NCBI GenBank assembly: GCA_963674835.2
Contig: CAXXKC010000001.1
Coordinates: 620,001-684,000 of the forward strand
Reading direction: 5' to 3'
Source: G963674835 sp963674835
GTDB taxonomy: Bacteria > Planctomycetota > Planctomycetia > Pirellulales > Thermoguttaceae
Length of the DNA stretch: 64,000 bases
Shown: positions 17,842 through 27,079 of the stretch, one piece after another
Layout: each line of letters starts with the position of its first letter
How positions within the stretch are numbered: the stretch's first letter is position 1
Made by a program: the position numbers and the translations under genes
Notes under the pieces: generated by a model
What the model was told of the DNA's origin: nothing
The model's database searches: none
Seen by the model: only the letters and a program-made list of their open reading frames with translations

Positions 17842-18297
17842 ATGAATCGTGCACGTGAAGACTGGAAACCGATAGAGATTCTGTTGGTGGAGGACAACCC
17901 GGGCGACGTGGAGCTAACCCGAGAAGCTTTGGCGGAGGCCAAGGTCTGTAATCGGCTTCACGTGGCGGATGACGGCGAAAGAGCGATGGACTTCCTCCGT
18001 CGGAAGGGTGAGTACGCCGAATCGCCTTGCCCGGATTTGATCTTGCTGGACCTGAACCTACCGAAGAAGGACGGGCGTCAGGTGCTGTCGGAGATCAAGG
18101 CGGATCCGAACCTGACGCATATTCCCGTGGTCATCCTCACGACATCGCAGGAGGAGGAAGACGTCTTTCGCGCTTACAAGTTGCACGCCAACTGTTATAT
18201 TTCGAAGCCGGTGAACTTTCAGCAGTTTCTGCGCGTGGTGCAAGCGATCGAGAGCTTCTGGCTCGGGGCGGTGAAGCTTCCCCCGAACAAGCGGTGA
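17842..18297 (+). CDS. Single-domain CheY/Rcp1-like response regulator
   Basis: 151 residues, one receiver domain and no output domain. ILLVEDNPGDVELTREAL opens it, Asp70 in LILLDLNLPKKDG is the phosphoacceptor, and ILTTSQEEED and YISKPVNFQQF hold the conserved Thr/Ser and Lys. This is the Rcp1-like class that often follows phytochrome-type kinases, as it does here with a 15-base gap. With no DNA-binding domain it may pass phosphate onward or act through protein contacts; the receiver-bearing hybrid kinase downstream is an obvious relay partner. Part of the corrinoid operon by strand and spacing. Confidence 0.9.
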   Translation: MNRAREDWKPIEILLVEDNPGDVELTREALAEAKVCNRLHVADDGERAMDFLRRKGEYAESPCPDLILLDLNLPKKDGRQVLSEIKADPNLTHIPVVILTTSQEEEDVFRAYKLHANCYISKPVNFQQFLRVVQAIESFWLGAVKLPPNKR

Positions 18298-18346
18298 GGG
18301 AGATGCGCCGGCTGAGGCATGGCCGTAGAGGCGAGAGGTGTGCGCG

Positions 18347-20734
18347 ATGAGTGACGATCGGCTTCACATTCTGCTGGTGGAAGATAACCCCGGGGACGCG
18401 GAGCTACTGCAAGAGTGGCTGGCCGAGGTGGATGACCGATTGGACGTCACCCACGTCGGCCGGATGGAAGATGCGGTGGCCTGCATGAGCCGCGGGGGAG
18501 TGGAAGCGGTGCTGTTGGATCTTGGGCTGCCGGACAGCGTGGGTTTGAGTTCTTTGGAGCGAACTGTGGCAGTCGCGCCCCAATTGCCGGTTCTCGTGTT
18601 GACCGGCCTTGAGGACGAGGCGCTTGCCATTCAGGCTGTCCGCAAGGGAGCACAGGATTACCTAGTCAAGGGAGAATTGACGCCGCGGGCGTTGGCGCGG
18701 GCGATTCGGTACGCCATCGAGCGGAACCGTCTGGAGAGGACTCTGCACGAGAGTGAGCAACGCCTGGACGCGATGATGAAGGCGACCGACGTGATGCTGG
18801 TCTATTTGGATCCGGAGTTCAATTTCGTGACGGTCAACCCGGCTTATGCGGAAACATGCAAGATGCGGCCGGAGGAGATGATCGGCAGGAATCATTTCGA
18901 GTTATATCCGAACGAGGAGAACGAAGCCATATTTCGGCAGGTCCGCGACACGGGTGTGCCGGTGTTCAATAAGGACAAGGCTTTTCGGTTCCCGGATCAG
19001 CCGGAAAGGGGCGTCACCTATTGGAACTGGAGCCTGGTGCCGGTCAAAGCTATCACGGGCAAGGTCGTGGGCCTGGTGTTCTCGCTTCGCGAGACGACGC
19101 GATACAAGCAGGCCGAAGAGGCGTTGCGGCAGGCAAAGGACGCGGCGGAGGCGGCGAACAACGCCAAGACGCAGTTCCTGGCGAACATCAGCCACGAGTT
19201 GCGCACGCCGATGAACGCAATCCTTGGCATGATCGATTTGGCATTGCCGAGACAGGCAGACACGGACGCCATCGATTTTCTCACGACCGCAAAGACGTCG
19301 GCCGACTTGCTCCTGACCCTGCTGAACGATCTGCTGGACAGTGCGAAGGTGGAGGCGGGACGACTGGAGTTGGAGGCAAGTCCGTTCAGCCTGCGTCGCG
19401 TTTTGGACCACACGACGCAAGTGCTCGCGGTGAGGGCGAGCGAGAAGGGAATCGCCTTCTCGTGCCATCTTGCGCCGGACGTGCCCGACGGTCTCGTCGG
19501 CGACCAGGTGCGGTTGCGGCAGATACTGCTGAACCTGGTGGGGAATGGAATCAAGTTTACGGAAAGCGGCCAAGTGGTCGTGAGGATCGGACTTTCGACG
19601 GAGGCGGCCGGCGGCGATGGGCGAGGGACGAGGGTGCCGGAAGAGGAAGACGTGACGCTGGAGTTCGCGGTAGAGGACACCGGCATTGGTATCTCTTCAG
19701 AAGATCTGGACCGGATCTTCCATCCGTTTACGCAGGCCGACTCGTCGACGTCGCGACTTTTCGGAGGTACCGGCTTGGGGCTTGCCATTTGCGCGACTCT
19801 AGTCCGCTTGATGGGCGGGCGCATCTGGGTTGAAAGCGAGCCGGGGCGCGGGAGTACGTTCTATTTCACGGTGCGGCTACCGGTGGCGAGGGAACTGCCG
19901 CAGGAGATGGCGGTGTCGGAGACGCTGGCCTCGTTGTCGACACCGTTGCGGGTTCTGTTGGTGGAAGACAATCCGGCGAACCAGAAGTTGGCCGCGTTCA
20001 TCTTGAATGATCGCGGACATACCGTGGACGTGGCGGCAAACGGCCACGAGGGAATTCGGTACGTCGAGGAGAACAAGTACGACGCCATTCTGATGGATCT
20101 GCAAATGCCTGGCGTGGACGGACTGGCCGCGACCAAGGCGATCCGGGCCATGGAAGGCGACGGAGCCCACGTGCCGATCATCGCCATGACGGCCCATGCG
20201 ATGAAAGGGGATCGGGAGCGGTGCCTGGCGGCGGGCATGGACGGTTACCTGTCGAAACCGATCGACAGCGATGAGATGATCGTGCTAGTGGAAGGCCTTG
20301 CGACCGGAGCCGTCACGTCTGCTTCCACGCAATTGGGGACGAGGCCGGGGAGCATTCGAGTTGCCATGGTTTTCGACTACGCACTGGCGCTGAAGCGGTG
20401 TTTCAAGAATCCGGACATGCTGCGGGACATGATCCAGTACTTTTTTCATGAAGTGGACAGCGTATTCCCGGAGATGCGTGCGGCGTTGGCAAGCAGCGAA
20501 TTGATCGAAGTCGGCAAGTTGGGGCATCGGTTGAAGGGAACGCTCGTTTATCTTGGTGCCGAGGTAGCAAAGGAAGCGGCCGTCCGAGTGGAGCAATTTC
20601 AAGCTCATGGCGGCGACCTGGCGGAAGCAGAATCGGCCGTGCAGTCGCTTGAGCGGGCGTGCGAGGCATTGAGGAGAGTGCTGGCCAAGCGCGGAGGGGT
20701 GACCATTACAAGATCGCCAGAGGGGGATTCGTGA
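18347..20734 (+). CDS. Hybrid histidine kinase: REC-PAS-HisKA-HATPase-REC-Hpt
   Basis: 795 residues from ATG 18347 (GAGAGG upstream). An N-terminal receiver has Asp58 in VLLDLGLPD. A PAS domain follows at about 145-255. HisKA has SHELRTPMN with His283, followed by an HATPase with NLVGNGIKF, DTGIGI and GTGLGLAI. A second receiver has Asp584 in AILMDLQMPG. A C-terminal Hpt domain has His727 in GHRLKGTLVYLG. All five phosphorelay positions keep their key residue. With no DNA-binding output the last phosphate must leave via Hpt to an unseen regulator. It follows the Rcp1-like regulator by 49 bases and is the last gene of the same-strand run that starts with the corrinoid protein. Confidence 0.9.
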   Translation: MSDDRLHILLVEDNPGDAELLQEWLAEVDDRLDVTHVGRMEDAVACMSRGGVEAVLLDLGLPDSVGLSSLERTVAVAPQLPVLVLTGLEDEALAIQAVRKGAQDYLVKGELTPRALARAIRYAIERNRLERTLHESEQRLDAMMKATDVMLVYLDPEFNFVTVNPAYAETCKMRPEEMIGRNHFELYPNEENEAIFRQVRDTGVPVFNKDKAFRFPDQPERGVTYWNWSLVPVKAITGKVVGLVFSLRETTRYKQAEEALRQAKDAAEAANNAKTQFLANISHELRTPMNAILGMIDLALPRQADTDAIDFLTTAKTSADLLLTLLNDLLDSAKVEAGRLELEASPFSLRRVLDHTTQVLAVRASEKGIAFSCHLAPDVPDGLVGDQVRLRQILLNLVGNGIKFTESGQVVVRIGLSTEAAGGDGRGTRVPEEEDVTLEFAVEDTGIGISSEDLDRIFHPFTQADSSTSRLFGGTGLGLAICATLVRLMGGRIWVESEPGRGSTFYFTVRLPVARELPQEMAVSETLASLSTPLRVLLVEDNPANQKLAAFILNDRGHTVDVAANGHEGIRYVEENKYDAILMDLQMPGVDGLAATKAIRAMEGDGAHVPIIAMTAHAMKGDRERCLAAGMDGYLSKPIDSDEMIVLVEGLATGAVTSASTQLGTRPGSIRVAMVFDYALALKRCFKNPDMLRDMIQYFFHEVDSVFPEMRAALASSELIEVGKLGHRLKGTLVYLGAEVAKEAAVRVEQFQAHGGDLAEAESAVQSLERACEALRRVLAKRGGVTITRSPEGDS

Positions 20735-20792
20735 GGTCCGACGCGGTTGTGGCGGGAGGGCGTGTGCGAGTCGTCTTTTTTGCTGGCGGGGC

Positions 20793-21488
20793 CTACTCGG
20801 CCGTGCAGAGATACTGGATGAGCGGGGCTTGAGTGTCGACAATGGATCGGATGGCGAAGCCGGCGCGGGTTAGCAGGCCTTCCATGATCCAGTCGAGTGT
20901 GCTGAACTCGGCGGCGATGTGACCTGCGGCCCGGTCTCGCATGGTCGGGGGCAACGCGGCAAGGAAGGTGTCGAACTGTGGGCGGGGATCGGAGCGTGGA
21001 GCGGTGAAGACGACGTCGCAGAGGAGGTACTGCCCACCGGGTTTCAGTGCCCGGCGAATGTTGCCCAGAGCAACGGTCTTCCAGAGGTCGGGGAGATGGT
21101 GGAGCACGGCCACGGAGACGGCGGCGTCGAAGGTAGCCGACGGGACCGAGAGCGTGAGGAAGCCGGCGTGGGAGAACTCGATCGCAGTGAAGCCCTCGGC
21201 CTTTGCGCGGGCATCGGCGTGCTGGAGCATGGGCTGGGAGACGTCGACTGCGGTGACGCGATGCCCGGCCCGCGCGGCCGCGAGAGCGAAGTGGCCCGTG
21301 CCGGTACCGATCTCGAGGATGTGCGAGCCGGCAGGGAGGGCAAGCATGGCGAGGATTGCGGCGTCCTCGGCCGGCAGGTCGCGGAACTCGCCCATACACT
21401 GCTCGTAGCGCTCGACGACGGTCGCATCGGCGAAGTCGGTGTTGACTTGTTGAAACTCGTTCCACTGCCAGGCGGGCGGTTGGCTCAT
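20793..21488 (-). CDS. Class I SAM-dependent methyltransferase
   Basis: 231 residues. Motif I is ILEIGTGTGHFALAAA, followed by VTAVDVSQPMLQHA and, later, VAVLHHLPDLW and ALKPGGQYLLCDVV: a UbiE/MenG-like class I methyltransferase. The acceptor is unknown. It is the last of three minus-strand genes (GNAT, DUF1330, methyltransferase), 20 bases after the DUF1330 gene, and converges on the hybrid kinase. Nothing ties it to the corrinoid system, which faces the other way. Confidence 0.8.
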   Translation of the reverse strand: MSQPPAWQWNEFQQVNTDFADATVVERYEQCMGEFRDLPAEDAAILAMLALPAGSHILEIGTGTGHFALAAARAGHRVTAVDVSQPMLQHADARAKAEGFTAIEFSHAGFLTLSVPSATFDAAVSVAVLHHLPDLWKTVALGNIRRALKPGGQYLLCDVVFTAPRSDPRPQFDTFLAALPPTMRDRAAGHIAAEFSTLDWIMEGLLTRAGFAIRSIVDTQAPLIQYLCTAE

Positions 21489-21508
21489 TTCGATGGTCCT
21501 CGGGGGTT

Positions 21509-21820
21509 TCAGTTGGCGGTTGAATCATCGATCCCGTCGACGAGGATCGCCTTGGCGCATGTCGATCGTTCACGAAGGCCGGCGATGGCCTTGTACTCAG
21601 GGGAGTCCCACCAACGTTGGACATGGTCGGTGGACGGGAACTCGATGAGAATGATCCGCTCCGGCCGCCAGTCGCCGGCGACCGGTGTGATGCGACCACC
21701 GCGTGCCAGGTAGCGCCCGCCGTGGCGTTCGACCATGGGCCGGACCTTCTCGAGGTATTGGGCGTAGTCGGCGGCCGCCTGGGGGCAGACGGAAATGTCG
21801 GTGATGACGTAGACTGCCAT
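21509..21820 (-). CDS. DUF1330 family protein
   Basis: 103 residues from ATG 21820 (MAVYVITDISV). Longer in-frame starts upstream give proline-rich sequence unlike the family. The ferredoxin-like dimeric alpha/beta pattern of DUF1330 is visible: YVITDISV, a helix with DYAQYLEKVRPMVERHGGRYLARGG split over the middle, RIILIEFPS, and AIAGLRERST. Function is unknown for the family. It sits between a GNAT acetyltransferase and a methyltransferase on the same strand. Confidence 0.75.
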   Translation of the reverse strand: MAVYVITDISVCPQAAADYAQYLEKVRPMVERHGGRYLARGGRITPVAGDWRPERIILIEFPSTDHVQRWWDSPEYKAIAGLRERSTCAKAILVDGIDDSTAN

Positions 21821-21982
21821 GTGGATGGGTCGCGAGGGGACGTAAGGGGGCGGCGGCCAAAGTCTCAGACAGTGTGAATCGCCCGCAGGTTCGGTGTGGT
21901 GCCCCATATTGGGCATAATCGGCGCAAGCGAGATCGTGGGCTTGGCTGTCGTGCACCTTGTGAGCCCTGTAGGTCCGGGGAA

Positions 21983-22441
21983 TCAGGGGGCGGCGGTCTT
22001 TTCGAGGAACACAAGGGTGACCTTCTGGCTGACGACCTCGCGGCGGAAGGGGCGGTAGCCGCGCCGTTGGTAGAGGCGAATGTTGTTGACGCTCTTGTGG
22101 CCTGTAAACAGTTCGAATCGCGTGGCCGACAGATGCGCGACCTCGATCTGTTGCAGCAGGGCCGTGCCGATGCCGCGCTTGCGATACTCGGGGTCGACGA
22201 TGAGCCGCTCGACGTGGCAGGTTGAGGCCGTGTGAAACCCGCGAACGGAGCCGACGATATGGTCATCCTCTGTGGCCTTGAGGAAACACTTGTCGGGGAA
22301 TTGATCGCGGAGTTGAGCGAGCGTTTCGAGCAGGGGCGGAAGGGAGAAGTCGTCGTAGATGGCCGCTTCTGACTGGTAGGCGCGGCGCTGCAGATCGAGT
22401 ATGGCGGCAGCATCATCGATGGTTGCGAGCGATATGTGCAT
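21983..22441 (-). CDS. GNAT-family N-acetyltransferase
   Basis: 152 residues from ATG 22441 (MHISLATIDDAAAILDLQ). The acetyl-CoA loop motif is VERLIVDPEYRKRGIGTALL (Q/RxxGxG/A type, RKRGIGTA), followed by NIRLYQRRGYRPF, a typical GNAT motif B. The substrate is unknown. First gene of the minus-strand trio that ends at the methyltransferase. Confidence 0.8.
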   Translation of the reverse strand: MHISLATIDDAAAILDLQRRAYQSEAAIYDDFSLPPLLETLAQLRDQFPDKCFLKATEDDHIVGSVRGFHTASTCHVERLIVDPEYRKRGIGTALLQQIEVAHLSATRFELFTGHKSVNNIRLYQRRGYRPFRREVVSQKVTLVFLEKTAAP

Positions 22442-22911
22442 CGAAGTGAGAGAAACGCGAGTCCTTTGCCCTCCGGTCACGGTCGGTTATCCTACCGCAG
22501 CCATCTTGAGGAGAAAACCACGTGATGGTGACGGCGAGCGTAGCCGGTCTTTCTGGAGTGGCTTGAGGCGGCGCCGGACCAGGTGGCGTGTTGTGTTCGG
22601 TGCAGGACGGTCGCAGGTGAGTGTCGTTTCTGACGTAGGCCCCGCGGCTTGGGGGGCAACACGTCTGGGATGCGGGTGCAGACATGGCGCAGCGCGACGA
22701 GAACGTCCAAGGGGAAGATTTCTGGACGTGGCAAGGCGTCCGAAGTGTCACAACAGGCCGAATCGGCCCAAACGGGGCGAGTTCGGGCCGCACGACTGAC
22801 CTATGTATAGTTATGTGGGAAGTGTGTAGGCCTTGCCGACCGCGCCCTCGTGCGACTCGCACCGGGCGATGCACGGTGCCAACTCGTTGTCCAGAAAAAG
22901 GAGCGATGCGC
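22442..22911. other. Intergenic region between divergent GNAT and ppk2 genes
   Basis: No credible gene in 470 bases. TATAGT at 22806-22811 is a possible -10 box for the plus-strand polyphosphate kinase gene, with only a weak TTCGGG at 22782-22787 as -35. The AAAAAGGAG at 22895-22903 is the ribosome site for the ATG at 22912. Confidence 0.35.
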
Positions 22912-23760
22912 ATGTCGAATTACCTGAAGGAGTTCATGGTTGAGCCGGGCAGCAAGGTCAAGCTCAGCCGGGTGGACGCGGACTACCATGGCAAGCACGA
23001 GTCGCACAAAGAGGCTATGGCGTCGATCGAGAAGAATCTCGCGAAGATGGACGAGTTGCAGTACCTGATGTACGCCGAGAAGAAGCACTCGCTGCTGATC
23101 GTGCTGCAGGGGCTGGATGCGGGAGGGAAGGACGGCGTGGTCCGACATGTGATCGCGGGCATGAACCCGGCGGCCTGTCGCGTGGTGGGATTCAAGCAGC
23201 CGACGGCCGAGGAACTAGGACACGATTTTCTTTGGCGGGTGCATCCACACGCGCCGGAGAAAGGCGAAGTGGCCATCTTCAACCGGTCGCACTACGAAGA
23301 CGTGCTCGTGGTGCGAGTGCACAACCTGGCTCCGAAGAAGGTGTGGTCGAAGCGTTACGAGCTGATCAACGAGTTCGAGCGGCTGCTGGCCACGGAGAAC
23401 AACACGACGATCCTGAAGTTCTTCCTGTACATTTCGAAGGAAGAGCAGTTGGCGCGTTTCAAACAGCGGCTGGACGATCCGCTGCGGCAATGGAAGATCA
23501 GCGACGCCGACTACAAGGAGCGGGAATACTGGGATGACTATATCGCGGCGTTCGAGGACGCACTGCGCGAGACGAGCACGCTGCATGCCCCGTGGTTCAT
23601 CATCCCCGCGAATCACAAGTGGTTTCGCAACCTGGCCGTTTCGCAGATCATCCGCCGAACGCTGGAGAAGATGAACATGAAGCTGCCGGCGCCGACGGTC
23701 GATATAGCGGCGACACGCCAGAAGTATCATGCGGCCGTGGCCGAAGAAGCGAAGTCCTGA
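22912..23760 (+). CDS. ppk2: Polyphosphate kinase 2 family protein
   Basis: 282 residues. ATG 22912 is preferred over the in-frame ATG 22906 because AAAAAGGAG ends eight bases before it. The P-loop kinase core shows Walker A GLDAGGKDGVVRHV, a lid-like RVHPHAPEKGE and Walker B with the acid-rich FNRSHYEDV. These features are typical of PPK2, which moves phosphate between polyphosphate and nucleotides (direction depends on the subclass, not readable here). A Na/Pi symporter gene follows 45 bases later, so the two likely serve phosphate uptake and storage together. Confidence 0.9.
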   Translation: MSNYLKEFMVEPGSKVKLSRVDADYHGKHESHKEAMASIEKNLAKMDELQYLMYAEKKHSLLIVLQGLDAGGKDGVVRHVIAGMNPAACRVVGFKQPTAEELGHDFLWRVHPHAPEKGEVAIFNRSHYEDVLVVRVHNLAPKKVWSKRYELINEFERLLATENNTTILKFFLYISKEEQLARFKQRLDDPLRQWKISDADYKEREYWDDYIAAFEDALRETSTLHAPWFIIPANHKWFRNLAVSQIIRRTLEKMNMKLPAPTVDIAATRQKYHAAVAEEAKS

Positions 23761-23805
23761 TTCCGGGTGAACCGGTTCCTGGGATTCTTCGGAGGCTGCC
23801 CCACG

Positions 23806-25401
23806 ATGGAAATCGCCGGCCAATTGATCTTGGGACTCGGTCTGTTCTTCCTGGGCATGCAGCAGGTGGGAGACAATCTGCGCCGGCTGAGTGGCCCGAG
23901 CTTTCGCACGCTCATGGCGAGATCGACCGGTTCGGTGGCTGAGACCGGTCTGCTGGGACTGGTGTTCGGCGTGCTCATGCAGAGCGCCACGGCGGTGACG
24001 TTCATCTTGGTCAGCATGGTGACGAGCGGCCTGATCGTTCCACGGGCGGCGCTTCCCGTGATTACCTGGAGCAACGTCGGGTTGACGGTCCTGGCGTTCG
24101 TCGTGACCCTGAACATCCATCCGCTGGTGGCGTACCTGGTCGGGCTGTCGGCCGTTGTGGCGTCGATGGTGCGAAAACCGGTTCTGCGCGCGGCGGCGGG
24201 TGTGGTGCTCGGCGTGGCGTTGATCTTCTTCGGTCTGGAGACGATGGGAGGAGCCGCCCAGCCGCTGGTGAGCATGGAGGGATTTCACGATCTGCTGAGC
24301 AAAGCAACGGCGTCGCCGGCCGTCGCGTTTGTTATCGGGGTTGCCGTGGCCGCGGTGCTACAGTCGAACACGGCGTCGACCCTGCTGGTCATTACGCTGG
24401 CGGGGGCCGGGGCTTTCGGTCTGGAGCCGGCGCTGATGCTTATTTATGGGACGAATCTGGGGGCGATCGCTCTTCGGTTGGTCCTGGCGGCCGAACTGCG
24501 GGGTACGCCGCTGCAACTGGTTCGTTTCGAGGACCTGTTCTGCGTGGTCAGCGGGGCGATGATGGTGGCGCTGTTCTACGTGGAAGTGGTTCTCGGGGTG
24601 CCGTTGGTGCGCGCGGCGATTCGGTTGGTCTCGGGGGACCTCAAGACGCAGTTGGCGATCGCGTTTCTGCTGTCGAACCTGCTGCCCGCGCTGGCGATTT
24701 CGCCGCTGTTGGGCAGGTGCCAGTCACTGCTGAGCTGGCTGTGGCCGCCCACTGCCGAGGAAGACCAGGCCAAGCCGAAGTACATCAACCGGCACGCGTT
24801 GAGTGATCCCGGGACGGCGATGGACCTGTTGGAGCGCGAGCTTGCCCGGTACCTGGGCAGCGTTCGCGACCTGCTGGCGTCCGAGACGCCAGCGGACGAG
24901 CAGACGCGACGACTGGATGCGCTGCGGCAACTGTCGGCGGTGATCGGGGAGTTCACCTCACAACTGTCGGCGGCCGAGGGGTCAGCAACGGCAGAGCGCC
25001 GGTTGGCCGTGCTTCGCGAAGTGGTGTCCGTGATCGACTATCTGCGAGAGAGCGTTTGCGACCTAGGTCAATCGCTAGGGGCGCTTGTGAAGGAACCGGC
25101 TGCGAAAGCGACCGCGGATCGAATGAGCCGGTCGGTCATCGGGCTGTTGGACGCGACCGTGCATGCGGCCGGCACGCTCGACGTGGGGCAGATTGAGTCG
25201 CTTCAGGAGACGTCGCGTCAGGAAGGCCCGATGCTGAACGATCTCGAAGCATTCTGTCGGCAACAGTCAGTCACGTGGCTGGCGGCGGAGCGCACGGCGC
25301 TGGCTCAGTCGCTGGACCAGGTGAAGATGATCGCATGGATGCTGCATCGGTTGTCGAAACTGTTGGCCGACCAGGTTCCGCATCAGGTGGCCAGCAAGTG
25401 A
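23806..25401 (+). CDS. Na+/phosphate symporter (NptA/PNaS family) with PhoU-like tail
   Basis: 531 residues. ATG 23806 with GGAGG 10 bases upstream is better than the earlier GTG 23767. Two inverted repeats of membrane helices carry the family QS motifs: LMQSATAVT near residue 50 and LQSNTASTLLV near 185. GTNLGAIALRL is another conserved stretch. After the last helix (about residue 310) comes a soluble helical region with repeated LREVVSVIDYLRESV-like heptads, the PhoU-like regulatory part. It imports phosphate with sodium. The gene pairs with polyphosphate kinase upstream. Confidence 0.88.
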   Translation: MEIAGQLILGLGLFFLGMQQVGDNLRRLSGPSFRTLMARSTGSVAETGLLGLVFGVLMQSATAVTFILVSMVTSGLIVPRAALPVITWSNVGLTVLAFVVTLNIHPLVAYLVGLSAVVASMVRKPVLRAAAGVVLGVALIFFGLETMGGAAQPLVSMEGFHDLLSKATASPAVAFVIGVAVAAVLQSNTASTLLVITLAGAGAFGLEPALMLIYGTNLGAIALRLVLAAELRGTPLQLVRFEDLFCVVSGAMMVALFYVEVVLGVPLVRAAIRLVSGDLKTQLAIAFLLSNLLPALAISPLLGRCQSLLSWLWPPTAEEDQAKPKYINRHALSDPGTAMDLLERELARYLGSVRDLLASETPADEQTRRLDALRQLSAVIGEFTSQLSAAEGSATAERRLAVLREVVSVIDYLRESVCDLGQSLGALVKEPAAKATADRMSRSVIGLLDATVHAAGTLDVGQIESLQETSRQEGPMLNDLEAFCRQQSVTWLAAERTALAQSLDQVKMIAWMLHRLSKLLADQVPHQVASK

Positions 25402-25839
25402 GCGATGACGATCGCTCGCACGCTTGCGATGCGGTGTTCTGAGCGCTGCACATACGGCGCGGCTAGTGCGCCGAAAGTCCGGCAGCTTCTCTTGATTCGG
25501 TGATTCTCCGAGCGTTTTCGCGCTGGGTCTGCGCAGTTCGTTTGCGTCGGACGATTGTTTCGCCCCTCTCGGCAGCGGGACCCCGGTTTGGGGTCGGCGT
25601 GAAACGGGGAATTCACCGAACTCTAACGGAGAATCATCTTCGGTCCAATCAAGCTCTAACATCCGCGGCGATACTTGGACGGCAACGAAAGGCACATTGG
25701 TGGAACCGGAGTGAAGCTGAGGTGAGCTTTGCAATTTGGAAAGGAGGCAAAGGGAAGCAGGCAAGTGAGGGAGGCGGTTCGGTTTGAGAAGACTTTGTGT
25801 GAGGGTTCCTGTCAACTTTTTTCATTAGGAGTGTAGGAG
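25402..25839. other. Intergenic region upstream of the DUF1559 gene
   Basis: 438 bases without a gene. A 9-bp inverted repeat GATTCTCCG (25502-25510) / CGGAGAATC (25627-25635) brackets 116 bases. A short hairpin GACCCC/GGGGTC lies near 25580. The last 80 bases become purine-rich and then T-rich (CTTTTTTCATTAGGAG), typical of a strongly expressed leader. The promoter is not assignable with confidence. Confidence 0.4.
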
Positions 25840-27009
25840 ATGAGAAGGTCACCCATGTTGCAGGCCAGCAGCAGCACCCGACGCGGCTTTACCCTCGTCG
25901 AGCTGTTGGTCGTGATTGCCATCATTGGCATCTTGATTGCACTGTTGTTGCCGGCCGTCCAGGCGGCTCGCGAGGCAGCTCGCCGCAGCCAGTGCACGAA
26001 CAACTTGAAGCAGCTTGGCTTGGGGTTGCACAACTTCCATTCGGCATACAAGCACTTCCCCACCGGTGGTGAGGGTTCGAGCGGCACGAGCACGGTCTTC
26101 GACATGGAGAACATCCATTCGACGTTGACCTACCTGCTGCCCTTCATCGAACAGGGCAACATCTTTTCGCAGATGGACCTGACCTACACGTATCGCGATA
26201 CGCGCAGCAGCAATCCGGCTGCGGCCAAGACGCGGGTTGAGACGTTCATCTGCCCGAGCAACCCGTTCTCGCAGAATCCGGACCCCGAGGGCTTCGGCGT
26301 GACCGACTACTTCGCGACGGTGTACACCGACATCGACCCGGCCACGGGGTATCGATCGAGCCCGGCCACGCGTGCGACCTGGCGCAAGAACGGTGCGCTG
26401 TCGGTTCCGCCGAGCCGTGTCGCGGACGTCACGGACGGCACGAGCAACACGATTGTGTTCATCGAAGACGCTGGCCGTGTGGCTCCTGGAACGCTGGCCT
26501 GGTCGGCTTATTCGAAGTATGAGGATCCGACGATCTCGGCGACCTATGCCTCCGTGATGCCTCACGGCATCGGCACGGTGGACTCGGCTGACGAGGCGCT
26601 CACGGACGCTGCCAACCCGAATCTCGGCGGCGTGTTCATGTCGGCCGGTGCTCCCTTGGCTCGTGCCACCTGGCGGTGGGCCGATCAGGACGCGGTTGGA
26701 AGCGGTGTTTCCGGCGCGCCGAACGCAACGCTCGAAATCATTAACAACAACGCATCGCCGGTCGGTGGCGGAACCGGGACCTGCCCGGACGGCGAGGACT
26801 TCTCGCTGGCCAGCCCCGGCGATCCCTGCCCGTGGAACTGCAACAACTGCGGCAACAACGACGAGCCGTTCGCGTTCCACCCCGGCGGGTGCAACGCCCT
26901 GCTGACCGACGGCAGCGTGCACTTCCTGGCCGAAACGCTTAACGGTGCGATCATGCGGTCGCTCGTGACCCGGGCCGGAAGCGAAGTCGTCGACGGCGGC
27001 ACGTTCTAG
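25840..27009 (+). CDS. DUF1559 protein with type IV pilin-like leader
   Basis: 389 residues from ATG 25840, which has TAGGAG eight bases upstream. ATG 25855 with GAGAAGG is an alternative that only shortens the leader. The prepilin cleavage and methylation motif RRGFTLVELLVV is followed by a hydrophobic helix and then the planctomycete signature AVQAAREAARRSQCTNNLKQ. The C-terminus has the H-x-G...LLTDGSVHFLAE block. A CNNCGNNDEPF patch near residue 340 may be a disulfide loop. DUF1559 proteins are hugely expanded in planctomycetes and thought to be surface or pseudopilin-like; exact function unknown. Followed by a strong terminator-like hairpin. Confidence 0.93.
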   Translation: MRRSPMLQASSSTRRGFTLVELLVVIAIIGILIALLLPAVQAAREAARRSQCTNNLKQLGLGLHNFHSAYKHFPTGGEGSSGTSTVFDMENIHSTLTYLLPFIEQGNIFSQMDLTYTYRDTRSSNPAAAKTRVETFICPSNPFSQNPDPEGFGVTDYFATVYTDIDPATGYRSSPATRATWRKNGALSVPPSRVADVTDGTSNTIVFIEDAGRVAPGTLAWSAYSKYEDPTISATYASVMPHGIGTVDSADEALTDAANPNLGGVFMSAGAPLARATWRWADQDAVGSGVSGAPNATLEIINNNASPVGGGTGTCPDGEDFSLASPGDPCPWNCNNCGNNDEPFAFHPGGCNALLTDGSVHFLAETLNGAIMRSLVTRAGSEVVDGGTF

Positions 27010-27079
27010 GCGAACGGTTGCAAACCACAGCCTCCTGAGGTCCAGCCGACCACCCGACCCTGGATTTCAGGATCCCCCG

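Noticed and set aside
20793..21488. SAM methyltransferase as part of the corrinoid system
   Set aside because: Opposite strand, convergent, and in its own trio with DUF1330 and GNAT genes.
25461..25485. GCTAGTGCG as a MITE-like fragment
   Set aside because: Only eight bases match and no element interior or right end follows.
25840..27009. Type IV pilus or competence operon
   Set aside because: The pilin-like leader is a standard DUF1559 feature; no assembly ATPase, peptidase or platform gene is in the window.
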